NCBI GenBank assembly: GCA_022601195.1
Contig: JAHZIX010000023.1
Span: 124,001 to 188,000 of the forward strand
DNA length: 64,000 bases
Source: Deltaproteobacteria bacterium
GTDB taxonomy: Bacteria; Acidobacteriota; Thermoanaerobaculia; Multivoradales; JAHZIX01
Direction: 5' to 3'
Shown here piece after piece: positions 52,404 through 61,777 of this stretch (the stretch's first letter is position 1; the number at the start of each line of letters is the position of its first letter). The notes beneath the pieces are model-generated. The model made no database searches. It worked only from the letters and a program-made list of their open reading frames with translations, and was not told the origin of the DNA. A program made the translations under genes and the position numbers.

Positions 52404-53723
52404 ATGATCAAGAAGAAATCTCTTGCCTCTCCCGGCAATCGTAGACAGCGGGGCTTCACTCTCATCGAAGTCCTCGTTTCAACCGTCGTGTTCGTGCAGA
52501 TCATTTTGGTAGCGCTGTTGATATTCGATTTCAATCGAAGGGTTACGCGGGTTCAGACGCGAGTCTCGGACATGCAGCAGTCTCTACGTGTTGGGCAGGA
52601 CGAGATCGTCCGAACGACTCGCATGGCAGGGCGGTCCGGAATTCCTGTGACTCGGCCTATCGGCGCTGTAGGGGCGGAGACTTTTCCGCCCTTTCGGCTG
52701 GCGGTTTCCGTTGCCAATAACGTCACTGGTGCCGCTCGGCAGATCGCTCCCACAGACGGTGACACTCCTACGGCTCTTGCCGGTACGGACATTCTGACCG
52801 TGAGGGGAAATTTTTCGACACCTCACTACCACATGACCTTGCTCAACTTGGACGATACTCAGGAAAACGCCAAGGAGGGGACCGTGACCATCGCCCGGAC
52901 CTCTGCCTCCCATCCGGAGCAGGATCTCACCGATCTGGCCAACGCCAACACAGATGGGGGCATCCCAGAGGCCATGATTCTGATTCCGTCGACCCCAGGA
53001 GAGTCCTATGTCGTTGTGGAGTTGGAGCCGGCTTCCGCCGGCAATACGGCAGATTTGATCACCATGAACTTTGTCATCAAGACCGATGGGGGCATGGAGC
53101 TAGCGGATCAGTACCGAGCTCTTTGGACAAATGACGATACGGCACCATTCCCCATGGCGCCGGGCACTGCGGGCTACCTCGCCATCCTGGAGGAGTACCG
53201 TTTTTATGTCCGCAATGACGGCGACCCGGTAGCGGAAAGTGCAAGAACTCGCCTTTCGCGGGCTCGCCTGCTGCCCGGCACGGGTGCGCCCTGGTCCGTT
53301 CCTGGGGTGGCGGTGGATCCCCTCGTGCTCTCGACAGATATCTCCGACAATATTCTCGATCTGCAAGTGAGTCTGGGGTTCGATACGACTTTTGGCACCG
53401 GAACCATTGGTGATACCGGTCTCGGAGAGATCACCGAAACCCTCGACGGGGACGAAGACGATTGGCTCTTCAACAACACCGCGGACGATATCGACCACGT
53501 CGCCTTTACAGCCCCCAATGCGGACGGAGTGCCACCCCTCTATTACGTGAGAATCACCACGCTGGCGCGCACTGGCGGTCCGGATACCAAGCATCAAGAA
53601 CCTGTGTTGACCAGTCTCGAGGATCGCAACTACGCGGTCGACGATGCCTTGGTCAATTCTGAGGAGGCGCGAATGTTTCGTCGCCGCTTTCTCAAGACCA
53701 CCATCGATTTGAGGAATTTGTGA
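52404..53723 (+). CDS. PilW-like minor pilin
   Basis: 'RQRGFTLIEVLVSTVVFVQIILVALLIFDFNRRVTRVQTRVSDMQQSLRVGQDEIVRTTRMAGRSG'; operon position. Confidence 0.88.
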   Translation: MIKKKSLASPGNRRQRGFTLIEVLVSTVVFVQIILVALLIFDFNRRVTRVQTRVSDMQQSLRVGQDEIVRTTRMAGRSGIPVTRPIGAVGAETFPPFRLAVSVANNVTGAARQIAPTDGDTPTALAGTDILTVRGNFSTPHYHMTLLNLDDTQENAKEGTVTIARTSASHPEQDLTDLANANTDGGIPEAMILIPSTPGESYVVVELEPASAGNTADLITMNFVIKTDGGMELADQYRALWTNDDTAPFPMAPGTAGYLAILEEYRFYVRNDGDPVAESARTRLSRARLLPGTGAPWSVPGVAVDPLVLSTDISDNILDLQVSLGFDTTFGTGTIGDTGLGEITETLDGDEDDWLFNNTADDIDHVAFTAPNADGVPPLYYVRITTLARTGGPDTKHQEPVLTSLEDRNYAVDDALVNSEEARMFRRRFLKTTIDLRNL

Positions 53724-54265
53724 TGATCCGAGCTCACGGCCGTCCCCATGCCCAGCGAGGCAGCGCTTACATCGTTGTTTTGTTGGTGCTCCTGCTCCTG
53801 ACCATCTTTGGTCTCTCCCTGGTCTTGATCACGCAGACCGAGGCCGAAATTGGCAACAGTACTCGGGATATCAGTAGGACCTTCTATGCCTCGGATTCCG
53901 GAGTGGCAGCGGCGGTGTCCTTCATGCTGACTTCCAACAACTACGATGCTCACGAGTTCCGCCTAACGGAAAGAGCAGTAGGGGCCCTCTCGGTACGAGA
54001 CGAGGTCGCTACCACGCGAGTACGGCCGGTCGGCTCCCGGTTCTCAAACTTGGGAGACATCGCCTCGAACGCCGTCTTCCCGCCCTATGAGCGGATCAAT
54101 CACCAGTTTAGAAGTACCTCGACGCGTATGGCCGGCACCCGACAGGTGGCCCAGAAGCGAATCGAGTTGATGGTCGAAGTCGACCCCTGGCAGCCGACGG
54201 CGGAGGCTCTCTATGACGGCCCTCTGCAGTATGACCCACCGCCTGCCCCGCTTTCCGGACCTTAA
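53720..54265 (+). CDS. PilX-like pilus assembly protein
   Basis: 'QRGSAYIVVLLVLLLLTIFGLSLVLITQTEAEIGNSTRDISRTFYASDSGVAAAVSFM', typical PilX N-terminus. Confidence 0.82.
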   Translation: MMIRAHGRPHAQRGSAYIVVLLVLLLLTIFGLSLVLITQTEAEIGNSTRDISRTFYASDSGVAAAVSFMLTSNNYDAHEFRLTERAVGALSVRDEVATTRVRPVGSRFSNLGDIASNAVFPPYERINHQFRSTSTRMAGTRQVAQKRIELMVEVDPWQPTAEALYDGPLQYDPPPAPLSGP

Positions 54266-54298
54266 TCGTCGGCAGCGCCTTTGGAGGAGATATTCCAG

Positions 54299-57200
54299 AT
54301 GAAAATTCGAACGAAAACCCGTAGTCGATTCACGGCTACTTTGCAGTGGGCGTTAGCCGTCGCAGTGCTGATCGGCTCGGGCTGGCCGGCGTCCGGCGAT
54401 GACAAGGGTCTGTTGAGCAGCGAAGCTGAACCCCCTTACGTCTTCATCCTTCTGGATACCACCGGTTCCATGACCTGGAATGTCGGAGAGGCGGAGTTAC
54501 CCTTCCTACGGTCAGACTCACCGGACTCCAAGATGTACCAGGCCAAAGACGCTCTGTACCAGGTGGTATCAAATCTGGACAACATCCAGTTCGGTTTTTC
54601 GACCTTCAATCAGGACAACCTTCGGGTGCGCCGGAAGCACTGGATGTACGAGACCATTGAAGATGGCATTGTCATTCTGGAAGATGAGAACGGTGATCCA
54701 CTATGGGTCTACCCGGCTTTAGGCGACCAACACACCTTTGGCCGTACCCAGGATTGTGATCTGAATCGAAGCCCCGATTTCGAACGGACCGGTTGTGAGG
54801 TGGCCCTTCCTGCCGACCTCGACGACGAGTGGGACGCTCGCCGCATGCAGATGTACTCTAAGCTGCACACGGATGGCACCAATCCCACCGCGTTTTACAT
54901 CCGCGCTGGAAATCACCTCAACACCGATTGGCGTTTCGAAGTGACCTTTGACGACGTGGATGTTGTCTATGGGCGCAACCAGATCGAAGTCGAGGTACAT
55001 ATTCGAGGGGTCAACAATAGCAATACCTTCGATGAGACCAAGACCATCACCTTCCAGTTGGTGGATGGGGGAGAGGATGGCTTTGTCAGCCTCGACTTTG
55101 GTAGCGCGAATATTTCGACTCCAAGTAACCCCAACGGCCGCCAACGTTTCTTCAGTTTCGCCGATCACTTTGCTACCGGAACCTGCAATGGCTGGGAAGG
55201 CAATGACGACGAGGACGCGGACTCCTACCAGGGTTCCTCGGAGTCCACTGCGATCAATCTGAAGGTTCTCACCGACACGGCCGCCTATCCCGCGGCGCAG
55301 GCTAGCCGAAGGTACGGCGATGTCATTCCTCTAAACTGGGAGGACGACAACAAGACCCAGATTCTCGATCGGTTGGCCCCCAACCGCCTCCTCCTGGCGG
55401 ACCCTGGCGATGCCGACTTGCCCAGTTTCGTCCCGGATTTCCGAGTCGCGCCCTTTTTGACGGACGTCGCTTCGGACAACAAGCTGGATCTGATTCCGGC
55501 CTTGCGCGCCGCTGCCGGCACCGTGATCATGCCTCGAGGGTCAACTCCCCTAGGGGACACACTCTCGTCTTTCGAGACCTGGTTCGACGAGTGGTCAGAA
55601 TTGGCATCCAATGGCGCTACCGGAGATTCTGCCTGGGGCTGTCGTAACGTCTACGTACTTCTCCTCACCGATGGTCTGGAAACCTGTGGTGGGGACGGTC
55701 CTTCCGTAGCGGAGACCCTCTTTGATAGTGGCGTACTCACCTACGTGGTCGGTTTCGGCGTAGCGGCTTCGGCTGGCGATGACGTGCTGGACGAGATCGC
55801 CGACGAGGGAGGCACCGGGGATCCATTCCGTCCCCAGAACGTTGATGAGCTCGTGACGACCTTGGAAGATATCTTCAGTGAGATCCGAGAGGAAGCCTCG
55901 ACTTTCGCCTCTGCAGCGGTTCCCTCGGTGCAGGCAAATGTTTCCGACAAGATCTTCCTTACCAGCTTCACTCCCATCGGGGATGCCTCGGTTTGGGATG
56001 GGCACATCGATGCTTACCTCAAACCCCTGCCGGTCAGAGACGACCTAACCCCGGATCGAGACCGCCGGTGCGGTGCCAATGACGAGAGTGCTTGCCTAGC
56101 TTGGGATGCCGGCGAGGAGTTGGTGGCTCAGAGCCTGACGGAAGGGGAGCTCGACGCCGCAGCTTTGCCTGGGGGTGATATCGATCCTATCGGCGGCGCC
56201 GTCGATCTGCGCCGGGTCCTCTTTTCTCCTGGAGTTCCTAGCTCCACGGTTCCGCAGCCGCGCCGTGAATTCTGGGTCGATGGGGACAGCTCCGATTCGG
56301 AGTGGAGCGATATGTTGTTCAGCCTAGGGTTCGCAGCTTCCACACCTCCCGATGCCGCCGATAAGGCAAAGGGACAAGAAGCTCTGATTGGGGCACTGAA
56401 AATCAAGAATGAAACGATCACCATCCAAGACTCCAACGGAGATGACGTCGATCAAGAGTTGACCTATGTGCTTGGAGATATTTTTCACTCCGATCCCTTG
56501 GTACTGAGCAATCCCAACGACTTTACTCTCTTCAATACGGACTTCAACAGCAATGCCAAGCCCTGTGATGATGCTACCGATCCCAATCCGGGGTATCGGT
56601 GCTACTTCGAAAAGCACATCTACCGGCGCAAGATGTTGTTCGTCGGGTCCAATGATGGCCAATTGCACGCCTTTGATGTAGGGATCTACGACGGCAATGA
56701 AGAGGAATTCGACAATGGCACCGGTCGAGAAATCTTCTCCTTCATTCCCCGGGGCACTCTAGGTCATGTCGCGGACCTCGCGGCGATGGGGGCAGAGCAC
56801 GACTACGGCCTGGATGGACCGCTGGTCCAGGCGGATGTCTTCATCGACCCAAGCCACAATGGAACTCCCACGGACACAGATCGCGAGTGGCGGAGTACTC
56901 TGGTGGGGACCCTCAGAGAGGGCGGTCGATCTGTCTTCGCCATCGACGTGACCCAGCCCGATGTTCTGGGCCCCAACAACGGCCCGAACGCTCCTGACAA
57001 TGCTCCTGACAATGTTCCGGTGCCGCTGACGGGAACGGACGGTCTGGTCTCGAACTACGTGCCATCTTGTTGGGAGGGTGGAGCCAACTGCGGCCCCAGC
57101 CCCTTTCCAGCTCTCCTTTGGGAGTTCATGGATACCGCAGATCTCGATGAAAACGGCCTTGCAGACCTAGGAGATACCTGGTCAACCCCAACCGTCGGGT

Positions 57201-58360
57201 TGATCAAGGTCGACAATGGGGGAGATATCGAAGACCGCTGGGTAGCTGTATTCGGAGGTGGAATCGATCCGGGAGCCCTGGAAGCGGATACCCCTGGTCA
57301 GAGCTATGGGCCCGAGGGCACCAACCCCGATGTCGCCGACCGCCCAGGGGTAGTTGGAAATTGGATCTACATGGTGGACATGGAGACGGGGCAGGCGATC
57401 TATAAGCGCCGTGTCGACGGTGCCGTGCCGAGTGCCCTTTCGGTGGTCGATACCAATCGGGATCTCTACCTGGATACGATCTATTTCGGCACTACCTCAG
57501 GATTTCTCTACAAGATCAATCTCGCCGGTGACCCACCGGACCTGGCCACGTTGGCGAACCCGTCCGATGAAGACGAGTACGACATTTGGCGCCCCTTTAA
57601 GGTCTTCGACACCGGTGGGCGACCGATCTTCTATCCGCCGGCCGTGATCAACGTGGCTGAAACGGGCCAATTCGCCCTCGCCTTTGGCACTGGTTACCGT
57701 GAGGATCTGTGGTTGGCCCCGGAAGGAGTCGAAGGCAAGTTCTATATGTTGCTCGACCAGGACTACTCAATCGGCAACCTCGCCGCTCCCTTGACGGAGT
57801 TGGCCCTAACGGAAGTGGCCCTCGACGACCCGCAAGATAGCTCCAATCTGCTTCAATCCGACGGCGGTTGGTACCTTACCCTGCGCAACGGAGAACGGCA
57901 GATCGCCACGGCCTTCGCCATCAGCGGGGTCACGATCTTCACTTCCTACAAACCGAACGTTCCTGCTCCTATTGGGGACGACGAAGGTTGCTCCAGGACG
58001 GGAGAGAGCCGCATCTACATTGTTTTGACGACGAATGCCAACTCGGTGAGAAAGGACCCCGTCACCGACGACTTTTCGAAGTTCCTTTCGATCTCAGAGT
58101 TCGTCACCAATTCCTATGTGGAGTTGAGTGTGACCAAGAACAAGCCTCCGGAGGCGGGAGATGATGGGCCGCCTCGAACGGACGACGAGATCGACGACGA
58201 TCTTCGTCAGGTGATGAACGAGCTCAAGGGACTCTTTCCTGACGTTTGTCGCTTCGCCAACTATACTCTGAACCTCAAGACCACCCGTGCGGGTACGGGA
58301 CAGGTGTTTGTGGCACCGATTCCGATCTGTGTCGTGCAGCACAATTGGAGGGAGTTATAG
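54299..58360 (+). CDS. PilY1-like adhesin/pilus tip protein (vWA N-terminal, PilY1 beta-propeller C-terminal)
   Basis: 'PYVFILLDTTGSMTWN...LTDGLETC' vWA; 'DIFHSDPLVLSNP...RRKMLFVGSNDGQLHAFDVGIYDGNEEEFDNGTGREIFSFIPRG', 'GGGIDPG' typical PilY1 propeller. Confidence 0.92.
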   Translation: MKIRTKTRSRFTATLQWALAVAVLIGSGWPASGDDKGLLSSEAEPPYVFILLDTTGSMTWNVGEAELPFLRSDSPDSKMYQAKDALYQVVSNLDNIQFGFSTFNQDNLRVRRKHWMYETIEDGIVILEDENGDPLWVYPALGDQHTFGRTQDCDLNRSPDFERTGCEVALPADLDDEWDARRMQMYSKLHTDGTNPTAFYIRAGNHLNTDWRFEVTFDDVDVVYGRNQIEVEVHIRGVNNSNTFDETKTITFQLVDGGEDGFVSLDFGSANISTPSNPNGRQRFFSFADHFATGTCNGWEGNDDEDADSYQGSSESTAINLKVLTDTAAYPAAQASRRYGDVIPLNWEDDNKTQILDRLAPNRLLLADPGDADLPSFVPDFRVAPFLTDVASDNKLDLIPALRAAAGTVIMPRGSTPLGDTLSSFETWFDEWSELASNGATGDSAWGCRNVYVLLLTDGLETCGGDGPSVAETLFDSGVLTYVVGFGVAASAGDDVLDEIADEGGTGDPFRPQNVDELVTTLEDIFSEIREEASTFASAAVPSVQANVSDKIFLTSFTPIGDASVWDGHIDAYLKPLPVRDDLTPDRDRRCGANDESACLAWDAGEELVAQSLTEGELDAAALPGGDIDPIGGAVDLRRVLFSPGVPSSTVPQPRREFWVDGDSSDSEWSDMLFSLGFAASTPPDAADKAKGQEALIGALKIKNETITIQDSNGDDVDQELTYVLGDIFHSDPLVLSNPNDFTLFNTDFNSNAKPCDDATDPNPGYRCYFEKHIYRRKMLFVGSNDGQLHAFDVGIYDGNEEEFDNGTGREIFSFIPRGTLGHVADLAAMGAEHDYGLDGPLVQADVFIDPSHNGTPTDTDREWRSTLVGTLREGGRSVFAIDVTQPDVLGPNNGPNAPDNAPDNVPVPLTGTDGLVSNYVPSCWEGGANCGPSPFPALLWEFMDTADLDENGLADLGDTWSTPTVGLIKVDNGGDIEDRWVAVFGGGIDPGALEADTPGQSYGPEGTNPDVADRPGVVGNWIYMVDMETGQAIYKRRVDGAVPSALSVVDTNRDLYLDTIYFGTTSGFLYKINLAGDPPDLATLANPSDEDEYDIWRPFKVFDTGGRPIFYPPAVINVAETGQFALAFGTGYREDLWLAPEGVEGKFYMLLDQDYSIGNLAAPLTELALTEVALDDPQDSSNLLQSDGGWYLTLRNGERQIATAFAISGVTIFTSYKPNVPAPIGDDEGCSRTGESRIYIVLTTNANSVRKDPVTDDFSKFLSISEFVTNSYVELSVTKNKPPEAGDDGPPRTDDEIDDDLRQVMNELKGLFPDVCRFANYTLNLKTTRAGTGQVFVAPIPICVVQHNWREL

Positions 58361-58363
58361 GAG

Positions 58364-59110
58364 ATGACGAAGTTCTTGACCGTGGTTTCGACCGCAGCGC
58401 TGCTGGGACTAGGGAGCAGTGCTGCTGCCGACTGGCTGGTGATGCAGGATGGTTCTCGATTGGAGACGCAGGGGACTTGGGAAACGAGGGGGCGCCTGTT
58501 GGTGTTTACCAATGCTGCGGGAAAACTCGCCTCCGTTCGGGTCTCGGAGGTCAACCTCGATGCCAGTGACCAGGCGACCCGCGAGGCTCAGGAGGCAGCG
58601 GAGGCGGCTAGGTCCGAAGCAGAACCCGAAGCACCGAAGAAGAAAAGCCCTGTCTTAGTTCTCACCGACGCGGACGTAGCCCACGTGGAGGAAGAGGAAG
58701 CTGCAACGGTGGTGGAGGAGGGGGAGGACGCATCAGCTGCGGCGGCTTCTCCATTGACGGTCGTCAACTGGGAGCAAGAGGAGGTAGCCGACGGCCAAGG
58801 AGTCATCGTTCGAGGCACCTTACGCAATGATGGAACTAGCGTTGCCACACGCATCGAGGTCATCGTTCAGGTCCTCAATAGCGAAGGGGAAATCGTTGGA
58901 ACCCAAACAGCTCAGTTGACCTCCTCGAACCTTGGGGCCACGGAGATTCTGAACTTTCGGACTCAATTCCCTGATCTCAACGGCTTTGACACGGCTCGGT
59001 TCGACATCACCAGTCGTGGGTTCGAGGCGGCGCCTCGACCTTCTGCAGACGACGATGGTGCGCTGCCACCCTCTGCAGAAGGCTCTGAAGTTGCTGCAGA
59101 AGCAGGCTGA
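58364..59110 (+). CDS. Secreted hypothetical protein with FxLYD-like domain, pilus-operon distal
   Basis: Signal peptide; 'ADWLVMQDGSRLETQGTWETRGRLLVFTNAAGKLASVRVSEVNL'; C-terminal 'GVIVRGTLRNDGTSVATRIEVIVQVLNSEGEIVGT'. Confidence 0.65.
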   Translation: MTKFLTVVSTAALLGLGSSAAADWLVMQDGSRLETQGTWETRGRLLVFTNAAGKLASVRVSEVNLDASDQATREAQEAAEAARSEAEPEAPKKKSPVLVLTDADVAHVEEEEAATVVEEGEDASAAAASPLTVVNWEQEEVADGQGVIVRGTLRNDGTSVATRIEVIVQVLNSEGEIVGTQTAQLTSSNLGATEILNFRTQFPDLNGFDTARFDITSRGFEAAPRPSADDDGALPPSAEGSEVAAEAG

Positions 59111-59194
59111 GCGAAGAGGTCACCTCATCCTCTGCCTAGATCCCGCCTCTGGACCCGATGATGTGTGGTCTCCTGGGGTGCGGTTCGCGCACCG

Positions 59195-60502
59195 CTAGTC
59201 CCGATAGGTTGGGAAACCTTCCAGATCAAACAGCCGCACTCTTCGCAGGAGGGTGCGGTAGCTGATTCCCAGGGCCTGGGCAGCGGCGCGCTTATTTCCG
59301 TTGGAATCGACCAAGGCCTGGCGCAGCTGGTGCTGTTGCAGGTCTTTGCTGCGAACCTTCATAAGGGGTTTCAGGTGAGGGGTATCGAGGCGATTGCCCT
59401 CGGTCAAGATCGAGGCTCGCTCTAGTAGATTTGCCAACTCACGAATGTTGCCAGGCCAGGGCTGCTCACTCAGGAGGGTTTCGGCCTCCGGGGTGAGGAC
59501 AAGGAGCGCCTTACCATTTCGTTCGCAGATTCTACTGAGCAGGTGGCGCGCCAGGAGGGGGATATCAGAGAGGCGTCTCCTCAAGGGAGGCAACTCCAGG
59601 GGAAACACCTCTAGACGATAGTAAAGATCGGCGCGGAAACTACCCTCGCTTACCATTTCTTGCAGGTCTCGGTTGGTGGCAGCGACGAGGCGAATATCTG
59701 CATGAAGCGTCGAGCTACCGCCAACTCTCTCAAAAGTCCTCTCTTCCAACACTCTCAAGATTTTGGCTTGCACTCCAAGGGCTAGCTCTCCGATCTCGTC
59801 CAAGAGAAGGGTACCCCCTTTTGCGACCTCGAACTTCCCTGCATGGCGACGGTTGGCACCAGTGAAAGCTCCCTTCTCATGGCCGAAGAGCTCGTTCTCC
59901 ATCAGGCTTTCCGGTAGAGCTGCGCAATTGACGCCGACAAAGGGGCCTGTAGAGCGTTTTGAAAGGGCGTGGAGAGCTCGGGCGAAAAGCTCTTTTCCAG
60001 TGCCACTTTCTCCGGTTAGAAGTACGGTGCTTTCCGTTCCGGCTACCCGCCGGAGCAACTGTACGGCGGTTCGGAGCTCCGGGTGGCGGCCAATGATGGG
60101 GGGAGCTCCGGGAGCCTCTAGGGCAGCGTCTTGCTCTTCATTGCCGAGAGCCATCCGGACCAAAGAAAGCAGGTCATCTACTTCGACGGGCTTCTCCAGG
60201 AAATCGAAGGCGCCGAGCTTCATGGCTTCTACTGCATTTGCCACAGTTCCATAGGCCGTCATCACCACTACGGGGGTCTTAGATTGTGCCTTCCGGCAGG
60301 CCCGAAGAACCTCCAGGCCGGAAGCGCCGGGCAATTTGAGGTCCGTGAGAACCAAGTCGTAGGTGCCTCTGTCGATTTTCTCGATACCGGCCAGACCGTC
60401 CTCGGCTTCCTCGATATGGCAGCCGTCGGCTTCGAGAGCGCGTCGCAGCAAGCGTCTTAGGGAGTCCCGATCTTCGACTAGGAGAATGGTAGGTTGCTTC
60501 AC
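59195..60502 (-). CDS. Sigma-54-dependent response regulator (PilR/NtrC family)
   Basis: Receiver 'ILLVEDRDSLRRLLRRALE...LVLTDLKLPGASGLEVL', AAA+ 'LLTGESGTGKELFARALH', 'GAFTGANRRHAGKFEVAKGGTLLLDEIGEL' (GAFTGA loop), C-terminal Fis HTH; GTG 60502 likely start. Confidence 0.95.
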   Translation of the reverse strand: MKQPTILLVEDRDSLRRLLRRALEADGCHIEEAEDGLAGIEKIDRGTYDLVLTDLKLPGASGLEVLRACRKAQSKTPVVVMTAYGTVANAVEAMKLGAFDFLEKPVEVDDLLSLVRMALGNEEQDAALEAPGAPPIIGRHPELRTAVQLLRRVAGTESTVLLTGESGTGKELFARALHALSKRSTGPFVGVNCAALPESLMENELFGHEKGAFTGANRRHAGKFEVAKGGTLLLDEIGELALGVQAKILRVLEERTFERVGGSSTLHADIRLVAATNRDLQEMVSEGSFRADLYYRLEVFPLELPPLRRRLSDIPLLARHLLSRICERNGKALLVLTPEAETLLSEQPWPGNIRELANLLERASILTEGNRLDTPHLKPLMKVRSKDLQQHQLRQALVDSNGNKRAAAQALGISYRTLLRRVRLFDLEGFPTYRD

Positions 60503-60773
60503 TTTCCCTCTGTCTCCCTGGCCGCAATCGAATTCCAGGCCGAGTGAAAAGCCGTTCCCGGCCAAGAGGTCTTATGAACTGGCCTGACCGTAAGTTCGGG
60601 GTGCGAGACAAGAACAGCTCGGGTTCCGGTTCGAGCTTCCAACCCCTCGTTATCTCGGGGGCGGCGGCAGTCTCGGGGGGCTGAGGTTGGCTTGTTCATC
60701 AGATTCCGTGGGGCGGTGGATCCAGGAGCAAAGATTGTCATGGCTCGGCTAGGGAGTCGACGGAAAAAGCAGT

Positions 60774-60811
60774 GATCCTTTGGGCGGCTAGAGCGCGCCC
60801 GCCAAAGGATC
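60774..60811. repeat. Long near-perfect inverted repeat (hairpin)
   Basis: GATCCTTTGGGCGG ... CCGCCAAAGGATC, one bulged G. Confidence 0.85.
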
Positions 60812-60879
60812 TCTACCCTGGATTCCCTTTGGTAGTCTGGTTCCAGTCGCTGCCCTTTGTGCATCAACTTATCGCCACC

Positions 60880-60910
60880 TTGGACCCTCAACAGCTGCCG
60901 TCCGTATAAT
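60880..60910 (+). promoter_or_regulatory. Sigma-70-like promoter (TTGGAC-N19-TATAAT)
   Basis: Perfect TATAAT at 60905-60910 in an intergenic region 5' of the 61162 gene; -35 spacing is long. Confidence 0.45.
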
Positions 60911-61161
60911 GCTACAAGGTCGGGGATCGGTCTATCGGAGGGTAGCCGCTTGACCCAGGGCATCCGATGCCTTTGTTCTGATGTCCTTGCTGGGAGCATG
61001 CCGGTAGAATTCTAGCCTGCATGAGTCGGCGCTAGGAACATTATCGGAATTGGAGGCTCGGCGAGCCCTCCGGTTCATCACAGGCCAGCCTCTTGGCCTC
61101 AAGGCTTTGCCGGGCTTCTCTGGCGCCCCGAGAGCCTGAGAACCTGAGAACATAGTGTGCA

Positions 61162-61773
61162 ATGAGCTATTACGAGCCCTATCGATCCGTCAAGAAGCCG
61201 ACTCCGTCGGTGTCTCGTGACTTAGATCTCTTTGAGAGAGCTCTTCGGCAGCTTCAGGTGGAGTATGAGAAGTTCTTCAGCGGAGCTCTGCCCCTTCCCC
61301 CAGAAGACGACCAGCAAAGCCTGAGATTCGAATTGCGGCGGCTTCGTAGCCTGAGCCAATTGGGTTCCGCCGACTTGTTTCGCCTCGGTGGGTTAGAAGC
61401 ACGCTTCAATAGCTATTCGGAGCTCTTCAACCGACGGTTGAGGGACTTTGAAGAGGGGCGTTCACGGCGAGCAAGGGCGCAACTGGCGGAAAATGCTGCT
61501 CTCGACCCTCAGGCGGGAATTGTTGTCGGGGGTAGTTTGAAAGCAGGTGCCGTCGAGGCTCTCTATACTGGTCTGAGCCGAGGGGGCGCCGCTCCGAAGT
61601 TCGATCTGGGAACCTTCGAGAATTATTTGCAGCGCCAGTTGCAGGGAATTCGGCAGAAGACCGGCTGTTCGGAAGTACAATTTCGTCTCGAGAAACAAGA
61701 TGGCAAGATCAAGCTCAAGGCAAAACCAATGAAGACCAAGGGCGAAAAGGCCGATCAAAGGCAGGAGACATAA
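61162..61773 (+). CDS. MXAN_5187-like conserved hypothetical protein
   Basis: 'LDLFERALRQLQVEYEKFFSGALPLPPEDDQQSLRFELRRLRSL...TGCSEVQFRLEKQDGKIKLKAKP' resembles MXAN_5187-type C-terminal domain. Confidence 0.65.
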   Translation: MSYYEPYRSVKKPTPSVSRDLDLFERALRQLQVEYEKFFSGALPLPPEDDQQSLRFELRRLRSLSQLGSADLFRLGGLEARFNSYSELFNRRLRDFEEGRSRRARAQLAENAALDPQAGIVVGGSLKAGAVEALYTGLSRGGAAPKFDLGTFENYLQRQLQGIRQKTGCSEVQFRLEKQDGKIKLKAKPMKTKGEKADQRQET

Positions 61774-61777
61774 CGAA

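Noticed and set aside
59177-59193. GGTGCG-GTTCG-CGCACC hairpin at the end of the pilR-like gene
   Set aside because: Short stem without T tract adjacent to the stop codon; no strong support
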